Assembly (NCBI RefSeq): GCF_003573695.1
Contig: NC_039362.1
Location: 116,353,120-116,417,119 of the forward strand
Reading direction: 5' to 3'
DNA from: Papaver somniferum
Taxonomy: Eukaryota; Streptophyta; Magnoliopsida; Ranunculales; Papaveraceae
Length of the DNA stretch: 64,000 nucleotides
The notes under the pieces are model-generated. The model worked only from the letters and a program-made list of their open reading frames with translations, had not been told where the DNA came from and made no database searches. Positions within the stretch are counted from its first letter, which is position 1. Each line of letters begins with the position of its first letter. Made by a program: the position numbers and the translations under genes. This document shows positions 11,038 to 22,691 of this stretch, piece after piece.

Positions 11038-11914
11038 TGATAAGTGCATAATTCATATGATTTTAGTGTCCATTCCATACTTGTTTTAGCTATTATTCTT
11101 GCATGTATTCGTATTATTACCATTGCTTTCTCTTATTTGTCTCTATTAGGTGAATCATCCAAAAAGGAGCTACAAAGTGCTGAAAAGATATAATAAGAGA
11201 AGTATCCCAAGTATCCAAGCGCCCAAGTCCAAGACAAGTAGAAGAAGTGCGACGAAAAGGAGCAAAACGCTCATAATCAAGACACAGGCCAAAGACCGAT
11301 GTTAACTCATTCAAATTAAGTATTTCTCATCATCATCTTGAAAATAATTTAAAGATCAAAGGAATTCAAAAAGAATGAGGACATTCCGAGTTCGGATGAA
11401 GAAGTTGTCGCCAAAACAGTTTTCATTGAATACCGAAGACAGTGAAGTCCGCGAACTGGGTTTGCGAACAGAGTTCGCAGACTTATTTCCGAAAATATCT
11501 GCTAGAGATTGAGATATAAACTCTTTGGTATATCTTTTTATTAATTGAGTCTAACTGTCTAGTTGATTCTCATAAAAAGTATATTGGAGTTTGTCCATAC
11601 AGATTGCTAAGAGAAATATTGGGTGGTGTTGTTAACGTTTTTTCACATACATTCAAAAACTTGTTTACAATTGAAGATGAAACCTTTATCCAATATTTTC
11701 CCATCCTTGATTTGCGTGCTTTATTGTTTTGTTTGCTTTTATTTTACTTTTAGTTTATAAAAATCAGAAAATCCCCCTTGTTACTTTTAGGAAACCAAAA
11801 CATATTGACAACCTAAGTCCTCTCTGTGGGAACGATCCTTTCTTGCCCTTGCTTCATTATATATTTTGAGTAGTAAGAAAGTGTAATTATTTTTGACGCC
11901 TACGACAGCGATCA
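11038..11914 (+). mobile_element. Chimeric LTR (gypsy-copia-gypsy), unit 1/2 boundary
   Basis: 877 bp. Gypsy LTR 5' part to gaaaatatctgct (11503), then 11504-11645 matches the last 142 bp of the inner copia LTR, then gypsy LTR from CATAC (11646) to gatca. About 820 bp of gypsy LTR, including its TATA box, is missing. Confidence 0.9.
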
Positions 11915-12943
11915 AATTTTGGCACCGTTGCCGGGGAGGCAGCGGTTGTCATTTGTTTTTGAAGTTTTATGTTTCTTTAAAGTGATTTGGTGGGATCCTG
12001 ATACTGCCATGGATGTTGTAGCAAGGTAATCATTGGTTGAGTATATAAAAGCCCCATAAAACAATGGTCTTACACTCTTAAAGAGTAAAGAGTGAGGCGA
12101 AAAAAAAAGAAAAAAAAAGAAATATTTAAATAAGGCTCCTCTTTTTTTATCGAATTACTAATAAATGATAGGTCCGGAATTTCGGACTAATCATAGTCGA
12201 TGAAAACAAAAACCATATCATCATTATATAGCAAGTCAAAAAGACTATTGATGAGGTTCTTGACACTTTGATAGCAGTATGTGTGAAACGTTATCCTTGT
12301 CTCCGTCGCCTAAGCAAGCGTGGAGTGCAGGATCCAAGGCAACTATCATGTACTTGTTGAAAAGGAACATGCGCTTAGAGTATCTAATCATGTGGTCGAT
12401 TTAAATTGGTGCTTCTCTCAACTAGTGCGTTATAAATATATATCCTTTGACGACATTCATACAAGTATTGTGGGTAACATCTTTCACTTAAATAAACAAT
12501 TGCACACTTCACTTTTCCATTTCCATTCTCTTATCTATCCATGTGATTTCAGTATGCGAGTGTTGTGATAAACGTTGCAACAAGTAAAATGACTATCTTA
12601 CTGGAGTTTTGCAATCAGGTTGAATGACACACTAAGTAATTACTTACGTGTGATGATTGGAATGTATGGAGCTAAAGAACTTATGCAAGCTAAATATTTG
12701 GATTTTTTCTTTGTGTCTATCCTTAGAAGTTCTTACAAGGCGAGAAATTGGAGTAGGTTTTGTGGGTATACCTCTTGTAAACCCTCACGAGACTATAACT
12801 CTTCCACTACGGACACCTAGGGGTTTAAAGGCATGTTATTCATGCTAAGAGTAACCGTATCTTCACGACATGGAGTTGTTGTATTTAGGATTAGTTTTAT
12901 TTAGTTTTCTCGAGGACTAGAAAAAGCTAAGTGTGGGGAAATT

Positions 12944-13820
12944 TGATAAGCGCATAATTTATATGATTTTAGTGTCCATTCCATACTTGTTTTAGCTATT
13001 ATTCTTGCATGTATTCGTATTATTACCATTGCTTTCTCTTATTTGTCTCTATTAGGTGAATCATCCAAAAAGGAGCTACAAAGTGCTGAAAATATCTAAT
13101 AAGAGAAGTATCCCAAGTATCCAAGCGCCCAAGTCCAAGACAAGTAGAAGAAGTGCGACGAAAAGGAGCAAAACGCTCATAATCAAGACACAAGCCAAAG
13201 ACCGATCTTAACTCATTCAAATTAAGTATTTCTCATCATAATCTTGAAAATAATTTAAAGATCAAAAGAATTCAAAAAGAATGAGGACATTCCGAGTTCG
13301 GATGAAGAAGTTGTGGCCAAAACAGTTTTTATTGAATACCGAAGACAGTGAAGTCCGCGAACTGGGTTTGCGAACAGAGTTCGCAGACTTATTTCCGAAA
13401 ATATCTGCTAGAGATTGAGATATAAACTCTTTGGTATATCTTTTTATTAATTGAGTCTAACTGTCTAGTTGATTCTCATAAAAAGTATATTGGAGTTTGT
13501 CCATACAGATTGCTAAGCGAAATATTGGGTGGTGTTGTTACCGTTTTTTCACATACATTCAAAAACTTGTTTACAATTGAAGATGAAACCTTTATCCAAT
13601 ATTTTCCCATCCTTGATTTGCGTACTTTATTGTTTTGTTTGCTTTTATTTTACTTTTAGTTTATAAAACTCAGAAAATCCCCCTTGTTACTTTTAGGAAA
13701 CCAAAACATATTGACAACCTAAGTCCTCTCTGTGGGAACGATCCTTTCTTGTCCTTGCTTAATTATATATTTTGAGTAGTAAGAAAGTGTAATTATTTTT
13801 GACGCCTACGACAGCGATCA
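12944..13820 (+). mobile_element. Chimeric LTR, unit 2/3 boundary
   Basis: 877 bp, with the same two junctions as the LTR at 11038. It carries the private variant gataagCgcataattTat, shared with the LTR at 14849. Confidence 0.9.
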
Positions 13821-14848
13821 AATTTTGGCACCGTTGCCGGGGAGGCAGCGGTTGTCATTTGTTTTTGAAGTTTTATGTTTCTTTAAAGTGATTTGGTGGG
13901 ATCCTGATACTGCCATGGATGTTGTAGCAAGGTAATCATTGGTTGAGTATATAAAAGCCCCATAAAACAATGGTCTTACACTCTTAAAGAGTAAAGAGTG
14001 AGGCGAAAAAAAAGAAAAAAAAAGAAATATTTAAATAAGGCTCCTCTTTTTTTATCGAATTACTAATAAATGATAGGTCCGGAATTTCGGACTAATCATA
14101 GTCGATGAAAACAAAAACCATATCATCATTATATAGCAAGTCAAAAAGACTATTGATGAGGTTCTTGACACTTTGATAGCAGTATGTGTGAAACGTTATC
14201 CTTGTCTCCGTCGCCTAAGCAAGCGTGGAGTGCAGGATCCAAGGCAACTATCATGTACTTGTTGAAAAGGAACATGCGCTTAGAGTATCTAATCATGTGG
14301 TCGATTTAAATTGGTGCTTCTCTCAACTAGTGCGTTATAAATATATATCCTTTGACGACATTCATACAAGTATTGTGGGTAACATCTTTCACTTAAATAA
14401 ACAATTGCACACTTCACTTTTCCATTTCCATTCTCTTATCTATCCATGTGATTTCAGTATGCGAGTGTTGTGATAAACGTTGCAACAAGTAAAATGACTA
14501 TCTTACTGGAGTTTTGCAATCAGGTTGAATGACACACTAAGTAATTACTTACGTGTGATGATTGGAATGTATGGAGCTAAAGAACTTATGCAAGCTAAAT
14601 ATTTGGATTTTTTCTTTGTGTCTATCCTTAGAAGTTCTTACAAGGCGAGAAATTGGAGTAGGTTTTGTGGGTATACCTCTTGTAAACCCTCACGAGACTA
14701 TAACTCTTCCACTACGGACACCTAGGGGTTTAAAGGCATGTTATTCATGCTAAGAGTAACCGTATCTTCACGACATGGAGTTGTTGTATTTAGGATTAGT
14801 TTTATTTAGTTTTCTCGAGGACTAGAAAAAGCTAAGTGTGGGGAAATT

Positions 14849-15725
14849 TGATAAGCGCATAATTTATATGATTTTAGTGTCCATTCCATACTTGTTTTAG
14901 CTATTATTCTTGCATGTATTCGTATTATTACCATTGCTTTCTCTTATTTGTCTCTATTAGGTGAATCATCCAAAAAGGAGCTACAAAGTGCTGAAAATAT
15001 CTAATAAGAGAAGTATCCCAAGTATCCAAGCGCCCAAGTCCAAGACAAGTAGAAGAAGTGCGACGAAAAGGAGCAAAACGCTCATAATCAAGACACAAGC
15101 CAAAGACCGATCTTAACTCATTCAAATTAAGTATTTCTCATCATAATCTTGAAAATAATTTAAAGATCAAAAGAATTCAAAAAGAATGAGGACATTCCGA
15201 GTTCGGATGAAGAAGTTGTGGCCAAAACAGTTTTTATTGAATACCGAAGACAGTGAAGTCCGCGAACTGGGTTTGCGAACCGAGTTCGCAGACTTATTTC
15301 CGAAAATATCTGCTAGAGATTGAGATATAAAATCTTTGGTATATCTTTTTATTAATTGAGTCTAACTGTCTAGTTGATTCTCATAAAAAGTATATTGGAG
15401 TTTGTCCATACAGATTGCTAAGCGAAATATTGGGTGGTGTTGTTACCGTTTTTTCACATACATTCAAAAACTTGTTTACAATTGAAGATGAAACCTTTAT
15501 CCAATATTTTCCCATCCTTGATTTGCGTTCTTTATTGTTTTGTTTGCTTTTATTTTACTTTTAGTTTATAAAACTCAGAAAATCCTCCTTGTTACTTTTA
15601 GGAAACCAAAACATATTGACAACCTAAGTCCTCTCTGTGGGAACGATCCTTTCTTGCCCTTGCTTCATTATATATTTTGAGTAGTAAGAAAGTGTAATTA
15701 TTTTTGACGCCTACGACAGCGATCA
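14849..15725 (+). mobile_element. Chimeric LTR, unit 3/4 boundary
   Basis: 877 bp, same junctions. The copia part has gagatataaaatctttgg, as in the inner copia right LTR, whereas most other copies have aaactctttgg. Confidence 0.9.
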
Positions 15726-16755
15726 AATTTTGGCGCCGTTGCCGGGGAGGAAGCGGTTGTCATTTGTTTTTGCAGTTTTATGTTTCTCTAAAGTGATTTG
15801 GTGGGATCCTGATACTGCCATGGATGTTGTAGCAAGGTAATCATTGGTTGAGTATATAAAAGCCCCATAAGACAATTTTCTTACACTCTTAAAGAGTAAA
15901 AAGTGAGGCGAAAAAAAAAAGAAAAAATATATATATTTAAATAAGGCTCCTCTTTTTTTATCGACATTACTAATAAATGATAGGTCCGGAATTTCGGACT
16001 AATCATAGTCGATGAAAACAAAAACCATATCATCATTATATAGCAAGTCAAAAAGACTATTGATGAGGTTCTTGACACTTTGATAGCAGTATGTGTGAAA
16101 CGTTATCCTTGTCTCCGTCGCCTAAGCAAGCGTGGAGTGCAGGATCCAAGGCAACTATCATGTACTTGTTGAAAAGGAACAAGCGCTTAGAGTATCTAAT
16201 CATGTGGTCGAGTTAAATTGGTGCTTCTCTCAATTAGTGCGTTATAAATATATATCCTTTGACGACATTCATACAAGTATTGTGGGTAACATCTTTCACT
16301 TAAATAAACAATTGTACACTTCACTTTTCCATTTCCATTCTCTTATCTATCCATGTGATTTCAGTATGCGAGTGTTGTAATAAACGTTGCAACAATTAAA
16401 ATGACTATCTTACTGGAGTTTTGCAATCAGGTTGAATGACACATTAAGTAATTACTTATGTGTGATGATTGGAATGTATGGAGCTAAAGAACTTATGCAA
16501 GCTAAATATTTGGCTTTTTTCTATGTGTCTATCCTTAGAAGTTTTTCCAAGGCGAGAAATTGGAGTAGGTTTTGTGGGTATACCTCTTGTAAACCCTCAC
16601 GAGACTATAACTCGTCCACTAGGGACACCTAGAGGTTTAAAGTCTTGTTATTCATGCTAAGAGTAACCATATCCTCACGACATGGAGTTGTTGTATTTAG
16701 GATTAGTTTTATTTAGTTTTCTCGAGGACTAGCAAAATCCAAGTGTGGGGAAATT

Positions 16756-17632
16756 TGATAAGTGCATAATTCATATGATTTTAGTGTCCATTCCATACTT
16801 GTTTTAGCTATTATTCTTGCATGTATTCGTATTATTACCATTGCTTTCTCTTATTTGTCTCTATTAGGTGAATCATCCAAAAAGGAGCTACAAAGTGCTG
16901 AAAAGAGCTAATAAGAGAAGTATCCCAAGTATCCAAGCGCCTAAGTCTAAGACAAGTAGAAGAAGTGCGACGAAAAGGAGCAAAACGCTCATAATCAAGA
17001 CACAGGCCAAAGACCGATCTTAACTCATTCAAATTAAGTATTTCTCATCATCATCTTGAAAAGAATTGAAAGATCAAAAGAATTCAAAAAGAATGAGGAC
17101 ATTCCGAGTTCGGATGAAGAAGTTGTGGCCAAAACAGTTTTCATTGAATACCAAAGACAGTGAAGTCCGCGAACCGGGTTTGCGAACCGAGTTCGCAGAC
17201 TTATTTCCGAAAATATCTGCTAGAGATTGAGATATAAACTCTTTGGTATATCTTTTTATTAATTGAGTCTAACTGTCTAGTTGATTCTCATAAAAAGTAT
17301 ATTAGAGTTTGTCCATACAGATTGCTAAGCGAAATATTGGGTGGTGTTGTTACCGTTTTTTCACATACATTCAAAAACTTGTTTACAATTGAAGATGAAA
17401 CCTTTATCCAATATTTTCCCATCCTTGATTTGCGTTCTTTATTGTTTTGTTTGCTTTTATTTTACTTTTAGTTTATAAAACTCAGAAAATCCTCCTTGTT
17501 ACTTTTAGGAAACCAAAACATATTGACAACCTAAGTCCTCTCTGTGGGAACGATCCTTTCTTGCCCTTGCTTCATTATATATTTTGAGTAGTAAGAAAGT
17601 GTAATTATTTTTGACGCCTACGACAGCGATCA
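16756..17632 (+). mobile_element. Chimeric LTR, unit 4/5 boundary
   Basis: 877 bp, same junctions. It has gataagTgcataattCat at the start, like the LTRs at 11038 and 18659. Confidence 0.9.
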
Positions 17633-18658
17633 AATTTTGGCGCCGTTGCCGGGGAGGAAGCGGTTGTCATTTGTTTTTGCAGTTTTATGTTTCTCTAAAG
17701 TGATTTGGTGGGATCCTGATACTGCCATGGATGTTGTAGCAAGGTAATCATTGGTTGAGTATATAAAAGCCCCATAAGACAATTTTCTTACACTCTTAAA
17801 GAGTAAAAAGTGAGGCGAAAAAAAAAAGAAAAAATATATATATTTAAATAAGGCTCCTCTTTTTTTATCGACATTACTAATAAATGATAGGTCCGGAATT
17901 TCGGACTAATCATAGTCGATGAAAACAAAAACCATATCATCATTATATAGCAAGTCAAAAAGACTATGAGGTTCTTGACACTTTGATAGCAGTATGTGTG
18001 AAACGTTATCCTTGTCTCCGTCACCTAAGCAAGCGTGGAGTGCAGGATCCAAGGCAACTATCATGTACTTGTTGAAAAGGAACATGCGCTTAGAGTATCT
18101 AATCATGTGGTCGAGTTAAATTGGTGCTTCTATCAACTAGTGCGTTATAAATATATATCCTTTGACGACATTCATACAAGTATTGTGGGTAACATCTTTC
18201 ACTTAAATAAACAACTGCACACTTCACTTTTCCATTTCTATTCTCTTATCTATCCATGTGATTTCAGTATGCGAGTGTTGTGATAAACGTTGCAACAAGT
18301 AAAATGACTATCTTACTGGAGTTTTGCAATTAGGTTGAATGACACACTAAGTAATTACTTATGTGTGATGATTGGAATGTATGGAGCTAAAGAACTTATG
18401 CAAGCTAAATATTTGGTTTTTTTCTTTGTGTCTATCCTTATAAGTTCTTCCAAGGCGAGAAATTGGAGTAGGTTTTGTGGGTATACTTCTTGTAAACCCT
18501 CACGAGACTATAACTCGTCCACTAGGGACACCTAGGGGTTTAAAGGCCTGTTATTCATGCTAAGACTAACCGTATCCTCACGACATGGAGTTGTTGTATT
18601 TAGGATTAGTTTTATTTAGTTTTCTCGAGGACTAGCAAAAGCTAAGTGTGGGGAAATT

Positions 18659-19312
18659 TGATAAGTGCATAATTCATATGATTTTAGTGTCCATTCCATA
18701 CTTGTTTTAGCTATTATTCTTGCATGTATTCGTATTATTACCATTGCTTTCTATTATTTGTATCTATTAGGTGAATCATCCAAAAAGGAGCTACAAAGTG
18801 CTGAAAAGATCTAATAAGATAAGTATCCCAATTATCCAAGCGCCCAAGTCCAAGACAAGTAGAAGAAGTGCGACGAAAAGGAGCAAAACGCTCATAATCA
18901 AGACACAGGCCAAATACCGATCTTAACTCATTCAAATTAAGTATTTCTCATCATCATCTTGAATAGAATTGAAATATCAAAAGAATTCAAAAAGAATGAG
19001 GACATTCCGAGTTTGGATGAAGAAGTTGTGGCCAAAACAGTTTTCATTGAATACCGAAGACAGTGAAGTCCGCGAACTGGGTTTGCGAACCGAGTTCGCA
19101 GACTTATTTCCGAAAATATCTGCTGGAATTTGAAGTTTGCGGACTGGGTACGCGAACTTATCAAATGGGAAACGTGTATTCACACCTTGGAAGGCCTAAG
19201 GGCACGTTTGGAGTCGTTATGTCATATTTTCTGGTCGGGTTCCTAAACCTAACTAAATACTCGGAGACCAAGCAATGTAAACCTATAAAAAGGTATTAGG
19301 TTATGTAAAAAT
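18659..19312 (+). mobile_element. Non-chimeric gypsy LTR, 3'-truncated
   Basis: It starts like the other LTRs but at 19126 continues ggaatttgaagtttgcgg as in the full LTRs, with the TATA box at 19283. After about 19312 it diverges from the 22692 LTR. It has no LTR end and no primer site, so a deletion joins LTR sequence to the gag region. Confidence 0.75.
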
Positions 19313-19484
19313 ATCATTGAATCTCATATCACAAGTTCTACATCAAAACCTAGGGTTTACCCCTTTAGAGGGAAACCACCATTCTTCATCTTCTTTGTAA
19401 TATGAGTAGCTAAATCCTTTGTTGATTAAGGATGAATTCAATGTTCTGAGCATGAAGCTTTAATAATAATACAAATCAACAACC
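19313..19484 (+). other. Diverged LTR or leader sequence
   Basis: Contains aaacctagggtttacccc and a tail (gttgattaaggatgaattcaatg) reminiscent of LTR U5 sequence from a related subfamily. No gene. Confidence 0.35.
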
Positions 19485-20710
19485 TCAACTATATGATAAC
19501 TACCAATTCTGGGGGTATAATCAAAACCAATTCATTGGTTATGGACAATATTCCATGGAACCTTGTAGTCCTCATACGTACCAACAACCTTATGGCAGGT
19601 ACGTGTGTGAACAACCACGGGGATGGGAGGATTCTTATGCTCGTGAACTACAAGTCTCTAACTTTTTGGACAAATTTTCCAACTTTGTACAACAAGAGTT
19701 TCAAAAAGCTAAAGAGACTACCGAAGAGCAACTCCAAGAACTTCGTGAAGGTATGTCTATCTTGAGAAGAGGCATTGATCAATGTAAGGAGGATATGGAT
19801 AATTCTAATTTGCATATGGTTTGTGAGGAATATTTGATTGATGCTAATTTTGAAAAAGGCTAATCCTTGGGCACTTTCGTTGATAATGTGTAGCTAACTC
19901 AACTCTTGATCTTAATAATGATCATTCACCTATTCAAAAGGATGAGTTTGAGATTATCAACACTAAATTCAGCAAGGACCAATCTTATGTTAACTATGAA
20001 AGTGACAGTGATTATGATACATTGCTTGAACAAACTCATGGTGACAACAAAGAGGAGTGTACAATGGAATCTTTTTGGGATCAAGATGAATACGAATAGG
20101 AATATGATGACACTTGTGTAGATTACTTAAGCATTGATCTTAATAATGATCAAAAGCCTATTCAAAGGGTGGAGCTTGAGGATGATGCATTTTTGAGTGT
20201 TCTAAAAAGTTCCTTATAGTGAAATTTGGACCCCCAGTGGAGTATGTGCCTTACAACAAGGAGGAATATGTTGAGAATGTGACCGCTAAGACCGATATTG
20301 TGGAATACCCAATTGAGCTTGCATATGATTGTAATGATGATGTTAATGTCGAGACTTCGGTTAAGGCAGAAACAGGCGAAGAATGGATGCAAATTTTGAT
20401 AGAGGACCATGATATACAAGAGGTAAGTAATTCACTTGAATTTTTCAAGGATGAAGAGGATTCCGTAATACAAGAGATTGTGATAGGTTTGTCCAACCCT
20501 TTGCATATTGATTCTTCTCCTTTACCTCTTATTGGTTTGAATGTATGTGCTTCGAGAATATAGTTGAATGACTTTGTTTCTCGATTTCCTCCTTTAGAGA
20601 TACTTGATTCTCATACTATGCAAGCTTTGGAACAAGAAACCGTGGAAGTTCCAGAAATCTATATTCTTTACCCACTTCCAAGTGTGGACAAGAATAAGTG
20701 TGGGGGAAAC
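19485..20710 (+). pseudogene. Gypsy gag-side coding remnant
   Basis: Three successive open stretches can be joined by sense: 19555-19863 (Tyr/Gln-rich start, GWEDSYARELQ, then a predicted coiled coil LQELREGMSILRRGIDQ), about 19890-20095 in another frame (acidic linker with LNNDHSPIQKDEFE, echoed at 20128 as LNNDQKPIQRVELE), and 20219-20563 plus 20564-20700 (PPVEYVPYNKEE... PPLEILDSH). This composition is typical of the region between Gag and protease in Athila/Tat non-autonomous copies. At least three frameshifts or stops break it. No zinc knuckle or pol domain follows. Confidence 0.6.
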
Positions 20711-21718
20711 TTTTATCGGTTAATAGATTCATTTATGTTTATATTACTAATATTTGTGTGAAGCTAGTGTTTGCGAACCAGGTTTTATTGGTGGATCCCC
20801 AACTTTTCCGATTATTGGTGTATGGAGAATTCGTTTTGCAAGTCGGGCTGGCGACGTTAAACCAAGCGCTGCGTGGGAGGAAACCCATCGGTTTTGTATC
20901 TCTATCCCTTTTGTTTTTAGTTTTCTTAGTTTTCATATCATATCTTGCATTCTCATATTAGATTATACAAAGTCCTATATCTATAATGAAAGTTTGACGA
21001 ATTCTCGTCAGAAAATTTTGACTGCACACTTGTTACGGAAATAGCTCTCGAGACTTCATATGGAGTCCGATTTGAGTGGTTGACCACAAATTTTAAATAG
21101 GACAGAAATAACTTTCTTTTCAAAAAAGAAAATCTGAATTCGGAGTCTGTTAAGTTGGAGCGATAGGCCGGGACATTTGAGTTTCGGTATTTTTCCAGAG
21201 CTTTTTCAGATTGCATGTCAGTCAGTCCGGAGGCCATAAAAGTTAGACCATTTATCGAAACACTGTTACCTTTTGAAACATTATAGAAAAGACGTAGGTG
21301 AAAAACTTTTGTTTAGGATGTTTTTCCTATTTCCCTACTCATTTGTACAGTTTTTGAGTTATTCAGGGTTGTTATGTCAGAAATCAGAATTTTCGGTTTT
21401 GAACATTGAGGACAATGTGGAGTTTAAGTGCGGGGGAGTAGTTAAGCATGTTTGGCTTGCATAAAATAAAATAAAATAAATCATACTCTATGATTTCTTG
21501 TATTCTTGAGACTTCATCTTTTGGAGTTAATTATGAGCTATTTAGGATGACACTCTAAACCTTTTAAGGTTGAAACAGTTCTTACGGCTATAGATTAAGT
21601 TCCATTTATTTCAATCCTTAAATATATACGTTCATAATTGAATGCGAAACTAAGTTATGGTAGTCGTTTGAAAGAGTCATCCTCGCAATTAATCATTACT
21701 GAATCACTTTTTTTTTTG
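20711..21718 (+). other. Gypsy 3' non-coding region with G-rich polypurine-like tracts
   Basis: G-rich tracts lie at about 20697 (aagtgtgggggaaac) and 21427 (aagtgcgggggagta), the latter preceded by acattgaggacaatgtgg, a stretch common after pol in this lineage. No gene is seen. Confidence 0.5.
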
Positions 21719-22691
21719 TAGTTATATGTTTCTCTAAAGTGATTTGATGGGATCCTGATACTACCGCGGATGTTGTAGCAAGGTAATCATTGGTTGAGTT
21801 TATATAAAATCCCCATAAGACAATTGTCTTACACTCTTAAAGAGTAAAGAGTGAGCAAAAAAAAGTATATATAAATAAAGCTCCTCTTCATTTATCGACA
21901 CTAATAAATGATAGGTCCGGAATCGCGGATAATCATAGTCGATGAAAACAAAAACCATATCATTATTATATAGCAAGTCAAAGAGACTATTGATGAGGTT
22001 CTTGACACTTTGATAGCAGTATGTGTGAAACGTTGCTCCTGTCTCCGTCGCCTAAGCAAGCGTGGAGTGAAGGATCCAAGGCAACTATCACATACTTGCT
22101 GAAAAAGAACATGCGCTTAGATTATCTAATCATGTGGTCGAGTTAAATGGGTGCTTCTCTCAATTTTTGCGCTATAAATATATATCCTTTAACGACATTC
22201 ATACAAGTATTGTGGATAACATCTTTCACTTAAGTCAACATTTGCACACTTCACTTTTCCCTTTTCTTATCTATCCATGTGATTTCAGTATGCGAGTGTT
22301 TTGATAAACTTTGCAACAAGTACGATGACTATCTTAGTAGATTTTTGCAATCAGGTTGAATGTCACATGTAAGTAATTGCTTATGTGTGATGATTAGAAT
22401 GTATGTGGGATGTTTGTAGCTAAAGAACATATGCAAGCTAATTATTTGGCTCTTTGCTTTGTGTCTATCCTTAGTGGTTCTTCCAATGCGAGAAATTGGA
22501 GTAGGTTTTGTGGGTATACCTCTTGTATGCCTCACGAGACTATAACTCGTCCACTAGGGACACCTAGGGGTTTAAAGGCCTGTTATTCTTGCTAAGAGTA
22601 ACCGTATTCTCGACGAGATGGAGTTGTTGTATTTAGGATTAGTTTATCTTAGTTTTCTCGAGGACTAGCAAAAGCTAAGTGTGGGGGAATT
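21719..22691 (+). mobile_element. Parental form of the repeated internal domain, ending in the polypurine tract
   Basis: Homologous along its length to the array's internal domains (for example 10065-11037) but more diverged, with several small deletions. It ends aagctaagtgtgggggaattt directly before the 3' LTR, so this is the natural position of the sequence: the 3' end of the internal region. Confidence 0.8.

Larger units (their letters stand above)
10010..18658 (+). repeat. Tandem array of five minimal gypsy internal domains and four chimeric LTRs, period about 1905 bp
   Basis: LTR starts (TGATAAG(t/c)GCATAA) lie at 11038, 12944, 14849, 16756 and 18659, giving periods of 1906, 1905, 1907 and 1903 bp. 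Internal domains are 10010-11037, 11915-12943, 13821-14848, 15726-16755 and 17633-18658 (1026-1030 bp each). Each runs from a tRNA-Asp primer site directly into sequence that in the parent element lies just before the 3' LTR (21719-22691). The units therefore look like a TRIM-sized deletion derivative repeated head to tail with a shared LTR between units. No coding capacity is convincing. Confidence 0.9.

Noticed and set aside
10414..18283. An 82-codon open frame repeated five times in the array (10414, 12320, 14225, 16132, 18035), plus 63-66-codon frames in each unit
   Set aside because: They are near-identical only because the DNA is repeated. They overlap one another, have no protein-like features, and the parental copy at 22000-22300 is broken.
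11117..18935. 65-codon minus-strand frames in each gypsy LTR
   Set aside because: They lie across the LTR on the antisense strand, have no homology sense, and repeat only with the LTR.
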